From assembly GCF_036636695.1 (NCBI RefSeq), contig NZ_JAVWNW010000002.1: a DNA stretch of 64,000 bases; one strand, 5' to 3'. Each line of letters opens with the position of its first letter. Position 1 is the first letter of the stretch. The notes below the pieces were generated by a model, which saw only the letters and a program-made list of their open reading frames with translations, was not told where the DNA came from and searched no databases. Origin of the DNA: Anaerorhabdus sp036636695. GTDB taxonomy: Bacteria > Bacillota_I > Bacilli_A > Erysipelotrichales > Erysipelotrichaceae. A program made the position numbers and the translations under genes. Positions 1 to 8,034 of the stretch are shown here, piece by piece.

Positions 1-1
1 T

Positions 2-916
2 GTTAGTTATAAATGGGATAAAGAATGTATGGTTACAGTAGGTGGCTCAGAGGCAATCGATATAGTCATGCGTACAATTTTAAATCCAGGAGATGAAGTA
101 ATTCTTCTTCAACCAGGATATGTTGCTTATGAACCATTGGTACGCTTAGCAGGTGGTGTTCCTGTAATCATTGAACTTAAAGAAGAAAATAAATTTAAGT
201 TAACTGCTGAAGAATTACAATCAGCAATTTCTGATAAAACAAAAATGTTGTTTATTAATTTTCCAGGTAACCCTACGGGTGGTTCTATGTCACGTGAGGA
301 TTATGAAAAAATCGTACCTATTATCAAGCAACATGATTTTGTAGTATTAACAGATGAAATATATGCTGAATTATCTTATGGAAATGAATTTTGTACAATT
401 GCTTCATTTGAAGAAATTAAGGAACAAGTAATTATTATTAACGGATTTTCTAAAGCTTATTCTATGACAGGATGGCGTGTTGGATATTTGCTGGCAGATG
501 AAGAAATTATTAAATCAATGAATAAAATACATCAATATTGTATTATGTGTCCATCTACTATAAGTCAATATGCTGCAGTCGAAGCTGCGGCTCATGGTGA
601 TGCAGATTGTAAATTACATCATGATTCTTTTGAAGGTAGACGAAACTTCATTGTAAATGGATTGAATCGAATTGGGCTTAAATGTCATATGCCAGAAGGT
701 GCATTCTATGTATTCCCAAGTATCAAATCAACGGGACTAACATCAGATGAATTTTGTGAGCAGTTACTTAATACAGAGAAAGTTGCGGTAGTACCTGGAA
801 CTGCATTTGGTGGATGTGGAGAAGGATATATTCGTATTTCTTATGCTTACAGTATTGATGAAATTAAAGAAGCATTAACAAGAATTGAAAGATTTTTGAA
901 TTCATTAAAGAAATAA
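2..916 (+). CDS. Class I/II pyridoxal-phosphate aminotransferase (5' end outside window)
   Basis: C-terminal part of a fold-type I aminotransferase. The frame is open from base 2, upstream of the first ATG at 29, so the true start lies before the window. Visible motifs are TVGGSEAID (cofactor phosphate-binding region), NFPGNPTGG (substrate and cofactor contact), LTDEIYAEL (Asp and Tyr near the PLP ring) and GFSKAYSMTGWRVGYL, whose Lys should form the Schiff base. Near the C-terminus YIRISYA holds the Arg that binds the substrate carboxylate. The sequence resembles the PatA/AspC-like group that acts on aromatic amino acids or aspartate. The exact substrate cannot be read from sequence. A T-tailed hairpin follows the stop. 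Confidence 0.9.
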   Translation, partial: VSYKWDKECMVTVGGSEAIDIVMRTILNPGDEVILLQPGYVAYEPLVRLAGGVPVIIELKEENKFKLTAEELQSAISDKTKMLFINFPGNPTGGSMSREDYEKIVPIIKQHDFVVLTDEIYAELSYGNEFCTIASFEEIKEQVIIINGFSKAYSMTGWRVGYLLADEEIIKSMNKIHQYCIMCPSTISQYAAVEAAAHGDADCKLHHDSFEGRRNFIVNGLNRIGLKCHMPEGAFYVFPSIKSTGLTSDEFCEQLLNTEKVAVVPGTAFGGCGEGYIRISYAYSIDEIKEALTRIERFLNSLKK

Positions 917-926
917 GAGTAACTAA

Positions 927-958
927 AAAGAAGCGCATACATAGTATGCGTTTCTTTA
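927..958. terminator. Bidirectional terminator between convergent genes
   Basis: Inverted repeat AAGCGCATAC / GTATGCGTTT around a 3-nt loop, with A-rich sequence on one side and T-rich on the other. It lies between the aminotransferase stop and the stop of the convergent lipoprotein gene and can serve both. Confidence 0.75.
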
Positions 959-975
959 TTTCTATTTAACTTGAA

Positions 976-1392
976 TTATTTGGTAATGATTACTGTTGTT
1001 TCTGTAATGTTTGGGGTCATAGTAAGTTCATTAGCATCGATAGTATTATTGACTACTTCTAGTTGCACTTGAACAGTACATTCTTTACCTACTTCACATA
1101 AACTTGCATCATAGAATGCTCGAATATCTAAAGCAGTCAATGTATTTACATCAATTGTATTGCTAGTGATTGTTACTTGTACTTGAGCGGTATCAGCATT
1201 ATATTTAACACCTGGTAGACCATCTTTTACAAATAAAGGAATTAATAATGTATTTCCTTCTGTAGTTATTTCTTTATCATCTGTTGCGGGTGTTTGAGTA
1301 GGTTGGGTAGGGGTTGCACTACATCCTACTAAGGTAAGTATCATTAGCATTGGTAAAAAACCTCTTAAAATAGATGTTATGTTCATTTTCAT
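976..1392 (-). CDS. Small lipoprotein with a YbbR-like domain
   Basis: 138 aa. The N-terminus has a basic segment, a hydrophobic stretch and the lipobox LVGC, so it should be a lipid-anchored surface protein. A Thr/Pro-rich linker (about residues 25-40) follows. Residues about 45-138 carry the pattern of a single YbbR domain: alternating beta strands with a valine-rich segment, a Leu-Thr-Ala-Leu-Asp-Ile turn, a central Glu-Val-Gly-Lys-Glu turn and a final beta strand ending in Lys. That assignment comes from pattern recognition and is not secure. The gene starts 45 bases downstream of the XRE regulator on the same strand with no terminator between, so the two are probably cotranscribed. AAGGAG lies before the start; an internal ATG two codons later is also possible. 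Confidence 0.7.
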   Translation of the reverse strand: MKMNITSILRGFLPMLMILTLVGCSATPTQPTQTPATDDKEITTEGNTLLIPLFVKDGLPGVKYNADTAQVQVTITSNTIDVNTLTALDIRAFYDASLCEVGKECTVQVQLEVVNNTIDANELTMTPNITETTVIITK

Positions 1393-1437
1393 TTTTTTAT
1401 TTTCTCCTTTTAATATACGAATATGAATGAATTATTT

Positions 1438-2343
1438 TTAATCATCTAAACTATCTAAATCGATAAATGGCATCAGCGGTTTGATGGATTTTAATCCATT
1501 ATCATGAATAGATTTTTTCGCGATTTTGGCAAGAAAATCCTCTTCCAAAAAAGGAGCAAGCGATTCAAAATTTTTGAGCCCATTTTTTTTGTACTCATCT
1601 TCTGCAATCTCTTCCAAATCGTCTTCATCAATAAATGGAAGAATTGGTAAAATCCCAGATAATCCAGCTTGTTTATGAAGCATACCTGCGAATTTTTTTA
1701 AATCTTTTTCATCCAAGAAAGGATATAAATTTTTTACATCTTTTCCCATATCATGTAACTTTAAAACAAGTTTGCTGATCTCATCTTCATTGATAAAAGG
1801 AAGTAACTTATCAATAGATTCATTATTGTCAATCAATGCTAAAGCAATTTTATAAACATCATCTTCATTCATAAATGGTCCTAGTTTATGAATCGAATTA
1901 TATTCTTTATTTTGTAAAAGAATTAAAGCAAGTGTGTTTACTTTTCTTTCACTTAGAAAAGGAAGCATTTCCAATAAATCACTAAAATCAGTTGATGTAT
2001 TAATTTCATCAACAATATTTTCTATTTGATTCGGCTTTAAGATTGGTAATACATTTTTTACTTCTTTTACTTTTTCAGGATTCATACGTATGAATTCTTT
2101 TTCTTCATTTTTAATAGCACTTTCTAAGAGTGAATTGTTTTCTCCTAATAATTCACTTACAGAGATATTAAATAATTCTGCGATTTCAGGTAATTTGGTT
2201 ACATCAGGCAATGAATTACCTCTTTCCCAATTTGATACAGCTTGGTAACTAATAAATAGTTTATCTGCTAATTCCATTTGGGTCATATTTGATTTTTGGC
2301 GAAGTTCTAGAATTTTTTTGCCTATTACTCTTGTATCTAACAT
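1438..2343 (-). CDS. XRE-family regulator with C-terminal Pro-Phe helical repeats
   Basis: 301 aa. Residues about 6-60 form a Cro/cI-type helix-turn-helix (MTQMELADKLFISYQAVSNW is typical of helices 2-3). A linker follows. From about residue 120 to the end there are seven imperfect repeats of about 28 aa, each carrying a core such as LGPFMNEDDVYKIALALI or LLPFINEDEISKLVLKL. The consensus is L-x-P-F-hydrophobic-x-E-[DE]-[DE]-hydrophobic-x-x-hydrophobic-A. This looks like a helical solenoid used for sensing or protein contacts; the ligand is unknown. The gene is divergent from padR, and the shared region holds a repeated TTGAGTTGC element that could be its operator. Start chosen at ATG 2343 with AGGAGG just upstream. 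Confidence 0.8.
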   Translation of the reverse strand: MLDTRVIGKKILELRQKSNMTQMELADKLFISYQAVSNWERGNSLPDVTKLPEIAELFNISVSELLGENNSLLESAIKNEEKEFIRMNPEKVKEVKNVLPILKPNQIENIVDEINTSTDFSDLLEMLPFLSERKVNTLALILLQNKEYNSIHKLGPFMNEDDVYKIALALIDNNESIDKLLPFINEDEISKLVLKLHDMGKDVKNLYPFLDEKDLKKFAGMLHKQAGLSGILPILPFIDEDDLEEIAEDEYKKNGLKNFESLAPFLEEDFLAKIAKKSIHDNGLKSIKPLMPFIDLDSLDD

Positions 2344-2409
2344 TTTTTATCCTCCTGTGTTATATCGGTATCGTAACAAGTATGGGTTTAATTTCCTATC
2401 AAGTGGTAA

Positions 2410-2449
2410 TTGAGTTGCGATTTAGTAACTCAACTATTTGTTGAGTTGC
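2410..2449. promoter_or_regulatory. Repeated TTGAGTTGC element with palindrome (candidate operator)
   Basis: TTGAGTTGC occurs at 2410-2418 and again at 2441-2449, 31 bases apart, about three helical turns. The second copy is the right arm of a perfect palindrome AACTCAAC-5 nt-GTTGAGTT at 2427-2447. The element sits between the divergent XRE and padR genes, upstream of both. It is a plausible binding site for the XRE protein, by inference only. Confidence 0.55.
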
Positions 2450-2508
2450 TTTTTGATACCTTAATTATACTTGAACAAGCAGTTTTTTAGAATATTTCAA
2501 AATACCCG

Positions 2509-2540
2509 TTGACACATTATACTATGTAATGTATAGTATA
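2509..2540 (+). promoter_or_regulatory. padR promoter overlapped by a palindromic operator
   Basis: A -35 box TTGACA (2509-2514) and a -10 box TATAGT (2532-2537) lie 17 bases apart. A perfect palindrome TATACTA-9 nt-TAGTATA (2518-2524 and 2534-2540) covers the spacer and the -10 box. PadR proteins commonly repress their own operon by binding such dyads over the promoter, so this is the likely autoregulatory site. Confidence 0.75.
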
Positions 2541-2558
2541 CAACATAAGGAGGTATTT

Positions 2559-2876
2559 ATGGATGCTCAATTAAAAAAAGGATTCCTTGAATTTTGTGTA
2601 TTGGCGGCGTTGAAGAATGAAGATTCTTATGGCTACCAAATCGTAAAAGATGTTTCTACATGTATAGAAATATCTGAGTCAACATTGTATCCAATTCTCA
2701 AAAGACTAGAGTCTAGTAGAATGGTTACAACCTATTCTGTTGAACACAATAGTCGATTGCGTAAATATTACCAAATTACCCCGATAGGAAAAGAACATAT
2801 CTTAAAGTTTATAGAAGATTGGGGAGAAATAAAAAAAATCTATGACTTTGTGAAGGGAGAACAGGGAGATGAATAA
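2559..2876 (+). CDS. PadR-family transcriptional regulator
   Basis: 105 aa winged-helix protein of the PadR family. Motifs: FCVLAAL and DSYGYQIVKD in helices 1-2, STLYPILKRLE in the recognition helix, and RKYYQITPIGKEHI in the wing. The start is placed at ATG 2559, preceded by AAGGAGG (2547-2553). An earlier in-frame ATG at 2529 lies inside the -10/operator region and is rejected. The stop overlaps the next gene by 8 bases. PadR next to DUF1700 is a recurrent pair in Bacillota, in which PadR usually represses a membrane-stress or bacteriocin-response operon. The inducer here is unknown. Confidence 0.92.
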   Translation: MDAQLKKGFLEFCVLAALKNEDSYGYQIVKDVSTCIEISESTLYPILKRLESSRMVTTYSVEHNSRLRKYYQITPIGKEHILKFIEDWGEIKKIYDFVKGEQGDE

Positions 2877-3483
2877 GATTGGATTTCTAGAAAGACTTGA
2901 GAATTTACTTCAAGGTATTGATAAAAAGGAAAGAGATAAAGCAATATCTTTCTATAGTGAAATGATTGATGATTTTATTGAAGATGGCTTGACAGAAATA
3001 GAAGCAGTAGAAAAGGTTGGGAAACCGGGTGAAATTGCAGAACAAATAATTACAGAAGATTTAAGTAAACCAGAAAAAACAATGACAAAAAACAAGAAAA
3101 CATTAATTAGTATATTGTTAATACTGGGGTCACCATTATGGGTGGTCTTGTTATTAGCGGCGGGATGTTTGTTATTGGCTGGATGTATGTTATTGTTTGC
3201 AGGATTAATCGTAATTTGGCTTATTCCTATTTGTGTAGGAATTGGTGGGGTAGCTTGCTTAATCATGGCGACAGTCAGTGTCTTAGGATCATTTGCAATA
3301 ATGTATCAAAATATGGCTTTGGGAATAATACAATTAGGGCTCGGACTATTTACAACAGGTTCATTTGTTCTTCTGTTTATCGCAACAGCTAAGCTAGGAA
3401 GATTCTTTATGGCAGTTACAAAACAAGCAATGAATTTAACAAACACATATGTATTTCAAAGAATAAGAGGTTTAGGTGTATGA
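2869..3483 (+). CDS. DUF1700 (HAAS domain) integral membrane protein
   Basis: 204 aa. Residues 1-70 are a charged helical domain (FLERLENLL, then DKAISFYSEMIDDFIEDGL, then AVEKVGKPGEIAEQI), matching the HAAS/DUF1700 N-terminal domain found with PadR regulators. After a basic linker there are three to four hydrophobic membrane segments between about residues 80 and 175, and a short amphipathic tail. It overlaps padR at its start and the next gene at its end, so translation is probably coupled. Function is unknown; in related operons the protein is thought to act with PadR in envelope or stress signalling. Confidence 0.85.
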   Translation: MNKIGFLERLENLLQGIDKKERDKAISFYSEMIDDFIEDGLTEIEAVEKVGKPGEIAEQIITEDLSKPEKTMTKNKKTLISILLILGSPLWVVLLLAAGCLLLAGCMLLFAGLIVIWLIPICVGIGGVACLIMATVSVLGSFAIMYQNMALGIIQLGLGLFTTGSFVLLFIATAKLGRFFMAVTKQAMNLTNTYVFQRIRGLGV

Positions 3484-3710
3484 TGAAACAAATATTAAGT
3501 AAAAAAAGTATTGTTATCTTATCTACCATGCTTATGATTGTGGGAATAGGATGCGGTATTATTGGATTTGCTATGGCTAAGAATAATACGGAAAATTTAA
3601 AAACGGGTAATTCTGATGCTTGGTATCAAACAGTTCATGTCAATGATGAAAATGAGTTTCGTATTTACCTTGAAATAGGACCAATCAGTATAATGAGTTT
3701 TGGACATTAA
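3480..3710 (+). CDS. Small single-pass membrane protein, third gene of the padR operon
   Basis: 76 aa. One N-terminal membrane segment (about residues 10-33) is followed by a roughly 40-residue extracytoplasmic part. ATG 3480 overlaps the stop of the DUF1700 gene. In similar operons the third gene often encodes a much longer DUF4097-type protein that starts with such a membrane anchor. Here the frame ends soon after the anchor and a terminator hairpin follows 3 bases later, so this is either a reduced version or an independent small protein. I do not recognise a family. Confidence 0.65.
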   Translation: MMKQILSKKSIVILSTMLMIVGIGCGIIGFAMAKNNTENLKTGNSDAWYQTVHVNDENEFRIYLEIGPISIMSFGH

Positions 3711-3712
3711 TT

Positions 3713-3746
3713 AAAGATATTCTTCATAACGAAGTATATCTTTTTT
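3713..3746 (+). terminator. Terminator of the padR operon
   Basis: Stem AAAGATAT / ATATCTTT with an inner TTC / GAA pairing, followed by a run of T. It starts right after the third gene's stop codon. Confidence 0.75.
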
Positions 3747-3752
3747 CTTGCG

Positions 3753-3781
3753 TTGGTTAAACGATTGTTTCTTGTTATAAT
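3753..3781 (+). promoter_or_regulatory. Promoter of the beta-galactosidase gene
   Basis: TTGGTT (3753-3758), 17-base spacer, consensus TATAAT (3776-3781). AGGGGG lies just before the ATG at 3815. Confidence 0.7.
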
Positions 3782-3814
3782 TATAAAAAGAGAATTTGAA
3801 TAAGGGGGTAAATA

Positions 3815-6800
3815 ATGAGTAAACTTACAGTGTGTATTTTTATTCTTTTATTACTTGTGGGCTGTTCAAACCAGGACTCACAAACAATGAATTCTGAAAA
3901 TACCCCTAAACCAAATAATGAAGCACTTGCTGCTGACGCATCATTTGTCAGTGAAGAGTGGTATGATCGTTACGACATATTCGAAGTTAATAGTGAACCT
4001 GCTCATGCAAGTATATGGCCTTATTCTTCAAAAGAAGAAGGACTGGCAGCTGAAAAAAGTAGCTTGGATGACTTGGATTATTTATCATCACCATATGTTC
4101 AATCGTTGAATGGGACGTGGCAATTTTATTATGCGAAAAAGCCAACTGAGCGACTAAAAAATATAGCTGGTTTTGATGCTTTTTCTTATTGGGAAGATTG
4201 GGATGATACACAATTTGAAACTATTGAAGTACCTTCCAATATCCAAACACAGCGAAATGAAGACGGAACTTTTAAATATGAAAGTCCAATTTATATAAAT
4301 CAAATTTATCCGTGGATTAATAATGAAGTAATTCAATATGGTTGGCAAGGAGAACCACTAGCACCGACTGCTTTTAATAGTGTAGGGCATTATAAGCGTG
4401 AATTTGAGCTTAATGATTCCATGGAGGGTAGAAATATCTTTGTGAGTTTTAAGGGCGTAGAATCTGCTTTCTATGTCTATATCAATGGACAACGCGTAGG
4501 ATATAGTGAAGATAGTTATTCAACACGAGATTTTAATATTACCCCTTATCTCAAAAAAGGTAAAAATACAATTGCCGTAGAAGTTTATCGCTGGTCGACA
4601 GGCAGTTACTTTGAAAATCAAGATTTTATTAGATTAAGTGGAATCTTTAGAGATGTTATTTTATATTCGAAAGATGATGTAGAAATTAGAGATTTATTCG
4701 TGACAAGTTCAATTGCTTCAGATTATGAAAACGCAACGCTTAATATTGAAACAAGTATTCGAAATTTAACAACAGAAATAAAAGAAGGATATTCATTATC
4801 TGTGGATATTTACGATGGTGAACAATTAGTTTCAAATAAATCAAATAAAAAAGAAGTTGGAATGTTACCATCATTTGAAACAGTAAAAGATGAAGGACTT
4901 CTTGTAATGCAACAAGTAGAGATATCTAAACCAAAATTATGGAGTAGTGAAAAACCAAACTTATATCATGTATTAATTCAATTATTTGATCAAAAAGGAA
5001 ATGTTGTAGAAACAGTATGTACTCGTGTAGGAATAAGAAAAGTTGAAGTAAAACAAATTGAAGGTGTGTCACAAATATTAGTCAATGATAAACCAATAAT
5101 CTTAAAGGGTATAAATCGTCATGAAACAAGTTTAAATAATGGGCGAGCAATTACCAAAGAAGAAATTATCCAAGACTTGTTTATGATGAAGTCATATAAC
5201 ATTAATGCATTTAGAACATCACATTATCCTAATCAAGAATTAACATATGATGTGGCAGATGAAATTGGTTTGTATATTGTTGATGAAGCTAATATTGAAT
5301 CACACATTGGTGAAAACGAATTATCTGTACCAGGTAATAATCCAATTTATGTTCCATTGATTCTTGATCGTACAAAGAGTATGGTTGAACGTGATAAGAA
5401 TCATGCAAGCATCTTATTTTGGTCATTAGGAAATGAATCAACTTACAATGAATATCCAATGGATGAAAATTATCCATTCTATGTTACATCTAGATGGATT
5501 TTATCGAGAGATCCAAGAAGACTACGTGTGTATGAACGTGATAATCGAATTGGGAATACAAGAGAAGAATCAATGGTTGATGTAGTAAGTACGCAATACT
5601 GGACATTGGGCCAAGTAAATGAGTATGGTAAAAATAACAAGAATGCATTCTTTCAATCAGAGTATGGACATGCGATGGGAAATGCTTTAGGTAACTTTAA
5701 AGAATATTATGATGTATATCGTAGCTATCCAAATATACAAGGTGGATTCATATGGGATTTTATTGATCAATCAATTTTAACGGTTGATGAAAATGGAAAT
5801 GAATTCTATGGTCATGGTGGTGATTGGGGAACTGAACTACATGATGGTGACTTCTGTGGTAATGGAATAATCAGTGCCAACCGCAAACCACAAGCTGAAA
5901 GTGAAGAAATAAAAAAGGTTCAACAGGATTTTCAATTTAGTTTTAAAGATAATATACTAACAGTTACTAATGAAAGCATTGCCACTAATCTTAATGAGTT
6001 TATGGTATCAGTTGAATTATTAAATGATGGATATTCAGTTTACAAAGAAGATCTTGGACAGACGCAATTAAATGTTGAAGCACTTACAACAAAAGATATA
6101 CCTTTATCGCTATCAACATTGAAGACATTGACAGGTGAAGTCATTCTTAATGTTTATGTGAAGTATCCAAAAGATCAAGTTTGGGCTAATGAATATGGTG
6201 GCAAGAAAGGTGACATTCATTCAAAAGAACAATTTATTTTAAAGGTTAACCAGAATGAACTTCAGCAAGAAGAAAATAAACCAATAGTCGTAAATGAAAA
6301 AGAAAATTTCATTGAGATAAGTGGGTATAAGTTTACTGTTAAAATTGATAAAGGGACAGGAACTATCACGGACTATACATACTTGGGGGAAACCTTTTTG
6401 GAAAATGGTCCATATGTAAGTTTTGGTAGAGCTCCAGTTTCTAATGATCTTGAATTTAGTCCAGAAGTGATGAATGCGGAAAGTACTGCAAACTTAGTTT
6501 CTCTTTCGTTAAGTTATACAGATACAAAGGCAATAATAAAAAGTCAAAGTATGATTGAATCTACAAATTCAAAAGTAAATACTACCTACACAGTGAGTGG
6601 AGATGGATCCATACTCATAGAGTCAAAAATTGATGTACCAACAATTAAAGCAGTTGGTGAAATTGCACGGGTTGGAGTTGTATTTAATTTAACGAAATCG
6701 ATAAAGTCTTACGAAATGTATGGACGAGGTCCATTTGAAAATTATAGTGATCGTAATACGGCTGCATTTGTAGGTGTTTATTCGGGAAGTTTATTGAATT

Positions 6801-7120
6801 GGTTTAATTCTACACAATTAAAACCACAAGACAGTGGTAATAAAACGGATGTACGTTGGTTTGATATAAAGGGTAGTAAGGGGAGTTTACGATTTATCTC
6901 TGATGTGAATTTAGCTGTCAATGTATTGCCATATCTAGATATTGATATTGCGAATGCAAAGCATATGTTTGAACTGGAAGAAAGGGATGCACCAATTCTC
7001 CATTTGGATGTGCACCAAAGAGGATTAGGTAATGGTAGTTGGGGTGCAGAGCCTTTAGCTAATTATAAAATTAAACAGGGACAAACAATCACAATGAATC
7101 TTTTAATTACACCAAAATAA
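3815..7120 (+). CDS. Lipid-anchored glycoside hydrolase family 2 beta-galactosidase (LacZ type)
   Basis: 1101 aa. An N-terminal signal with lipobox LLVGC (Cys17) predicts a protein anchored on the outer face of the membrane, unlike the usual cytoplasmic LacZ. Domain order follows LacZ: sugar-binding jelly roll (about 90-285), immunoglobulin-like domain (about 290-410), TIM barrel (about 410-700), a second beta domain and a C-terminal Bgal small-chain domain (about 825-1100). Catalytic residues are visible: acid/base Glu541 in SLGNES and nucleophile Glu616 in QSEYGHAMGN, followed by GGFIWDFIDQS as in LacZ. It should cleave beta-galactosides outside the cell. No sugar transporter is adjacent. 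It is transcribed alone, between its own promoter and terminator. Confidence 0.92.
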   Translation: MSKLTVCIFILLLLVGCSNQDSQTMNSENTPKPNNEALAADASFVSEEWYDRYDIFEVNSEPAHASIWPYSSKEEGLAAEKSSLDDLDYLSSPYVQSLNGTWQFYYAKKPTERLKNIAGFDAFSYWEDWDDTQFETIEVPSNIQTQRNEDGTFKYESPIYINQIYPWINNEVIQYGWQGEPLAPTAFNSVGHYKREFELNDSMEGRNIFVSFKGVESAFYVYINGQRVGYSEDSYSTRDFNITPYLKKGKNTIAVEVYRWSTGSYFENQDFIRLSGIFRDVILYSKDDVEIRDLFVTSSIASDYENATLNIETSIRNLTTEIKEGYSLSVDIYDGEQLVSNKSNKKEVGMLPSFETVKDEGLLVMQQVEISKPKLWSSEKPNLYHVLIQLFDQKGNVVETVCTRVGIRKVEVKQIEGVSQILVNDKPIILKGINRHETSLNNGRAITKEEIIQDLFMMKSYNINAFRTSHYPNQELTYDVADEIGLYIVDEANIESHIGENELSVPGNNPIYVPLILDRTKSMVERDKNHASILFWSLGNESTYNEYPMDENYPFYVTSRWILSRDPRRLRVYERDNRIGNTREESMVDVVSTQYWTLGQVNEYGKNNKNAFFQSEYGHAMGNALGNFKEYYDVYRSYPNIQGGFIWDFIDQSILTVDENGNEFYGHGGDWGTELHDGDFCGNGIISANRKPQAESEEIKKVQQDFQFSFKDNILTVTNESIATNLNEFMVSVELLNDGYSVYKEDLGQTQLNVEALTTKDIPLSLSTLKTLTGEVILNVYVKYPKDQVWANEYGGKKGDIHSKEQFILKVNQNELQQEENKPIVVNEKENFIEISGYKFTVKIDKGTGTITDYTYLGETFLENGPYVSFGRAPVSNDLEFSPEVMNAESTANLVSLSLSYTDTKAIIKSQSMIESTNSKVNTTYTVSGDGSILIESKIDVPTIKAVGEIARVGVVFNLTKSIKSYEMYGRGPFENYSDRNTAAFVGVYSGSLLNWFNSTQLKPQDSGNKTDVRWFDIKGSKGSLRFISDVNLAVNVLPYLDIDIANAKHMFELEERDAPILHLDVHQRGLGNGSWGAEPLANYKIKQGQTITMNLLITPK

Positions 7121-7156
7121 AAAAGTAGATGTCACAGTAAGTGATATCTACTTTTT
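7119..7156. terminator. Bidirectional terminator after the beta-galactosidase gene
   Basis: AAAAGTAGAT / ATCTACTTTT stem with inner TCAC / GTGA and a 5-nt loop, flanked by A and T runs. It lies between convergent genes. Confidence 0.8.
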
Positions 7157-7182
7157 ATCTCTAAATGGTAATGATATATTTA

Positions 7183-7935
7183 CTACAACCCCATTGATTC
7201 AAGAATTTTTTCAAACTTTGCACCAGATAGAATCTCATGAGTTATAAATTTTCCATTATAGAAAAGAGAATATGTGGTGAATGGAATAGAGCATTTTTGT
7301 GCTTCTTCTTTTGTTTGAATATGTTTGACTTTGAAGTCGATATTTCTTTGGTTTGCGATAGCTTCGATAAGTGGAACATATTTAGCAGTAAATGGACATT
7401 GATGGGTATATGTTAATAGAAATCCTGTTTGCTTAGGCTTGTTTTTTACAGACATTTTAAATTGAGGAAGTGGTGCATTCTTTGAGAAAGGTAAGTAGTA
7501 AAGTTCAAAGGATGTATCAGTTATATCTGCTTGTTTAAATCCTTTATATATTAGATATTTTGAATCTGCTAGAAATCCTTGTTTCTTTTTTGATGATAAA
7601 ATAACAAGTCCACTTTTTCCTTTTTCTTTACTGTCTTTAATACAAGCATCTAGAAGAAGATTTGAATATCCTTGTCCTTTGAATTGTCCAGATACCCAAA
7701 GACAATTAATGTACATATAATTATCGGCATCTATAGGAGCCCATGCATTTTCAGCAGGAATGTATTCGATAAAACATTTGCCACGGACATTGCATTTTAA
7801 AAATACAAGACCTTCATTAAGTTGGGATTCGATCCACGATTTTTTAGCCTTTACTTGAATATCATTATTATTTGAGATGGCACAACAAATATGTTCACTT
7901 TCTAAATTATCTTTGGTGATTTTGATAAGTTCCAT
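7183..7935 (-). CDS. yoaP: GNAT acetyltransferase with YoaP-type thioredoxin-like C-terminal domain
   Basis: 250 aa, matching the length of Bacillus YoaP. Residues about 1-150 form a GNAT fold: INCLWVSGQFKGQGYSNLLL carries the acetyl-CoA pyrophosphate loop pattern Q/R-x-x-G-x-G/S, and a beta strand IEYIPAENA precedes it. Residues about 165-250 form the YoaP domain, which looks like a degraded thioredoxin fold (THQCPFTAKYVPLI in place of the CxxC active site, one Cys kept). The substrate is unknown. The gene stands alone with AAGGAGAAA before the start. The gene symbol rests on family resemblance. Confidence 0.8.
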   Translation of the reverse strand: MELIKITKDNLESEHICCAISNNNDIQVKAKKSWIESQLNEGLVFLKCNVRGKCFIEYIPAENAWAPIDADNYMYINCLWVSGQFKGQGYSNLLLDACIKDSKEKGKSGLVILSSKKKQGFLADSKYLIYKGFKQADITDTSFELYYLPFSKNAPLPQFKMSVKNKPKQTGFLLTYTHQCPFTAKYVPLIEAIANQRNIDFKVKHIQTKEEAQKCSIPFTTYSLFYNGKFITHEILSGAKFEKILESMGL

Positions 7936-8008
7936 GATTTTCTCCTTTATATTTCTTTATAGGATAAGTGTAGCACAGTAAAACTGACATCTTATGTCAA
8001 CATATAAA

Positions 8009-8034
8009 AAAGATGACTGAATAGCCATCTTTTA
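8009..8034 (-). terminator. Terminator of the ECF/SAM-hydrolase operon
   Basis: Read on the minus strand: stem AAGATGGC..., arms AAGATG / CATCTT, followed by six T. It overlaps the stop codon of the last gene. Confidence 0.65.

Noticed and set aside
1438..2000. TPR-type repeats in the XRE regulator
   Set aside because: The units are about 28 aa with an invariant Pro-Phe and lack the TPR small/large residue pattern at positions 8 and 20.
2529..2558. Upstream ATG for the PadR gene
   Set aside because: It lies inside the -10 box and operator; ATG 2559 has a perfect ribosome site and matches the family N-terminus.
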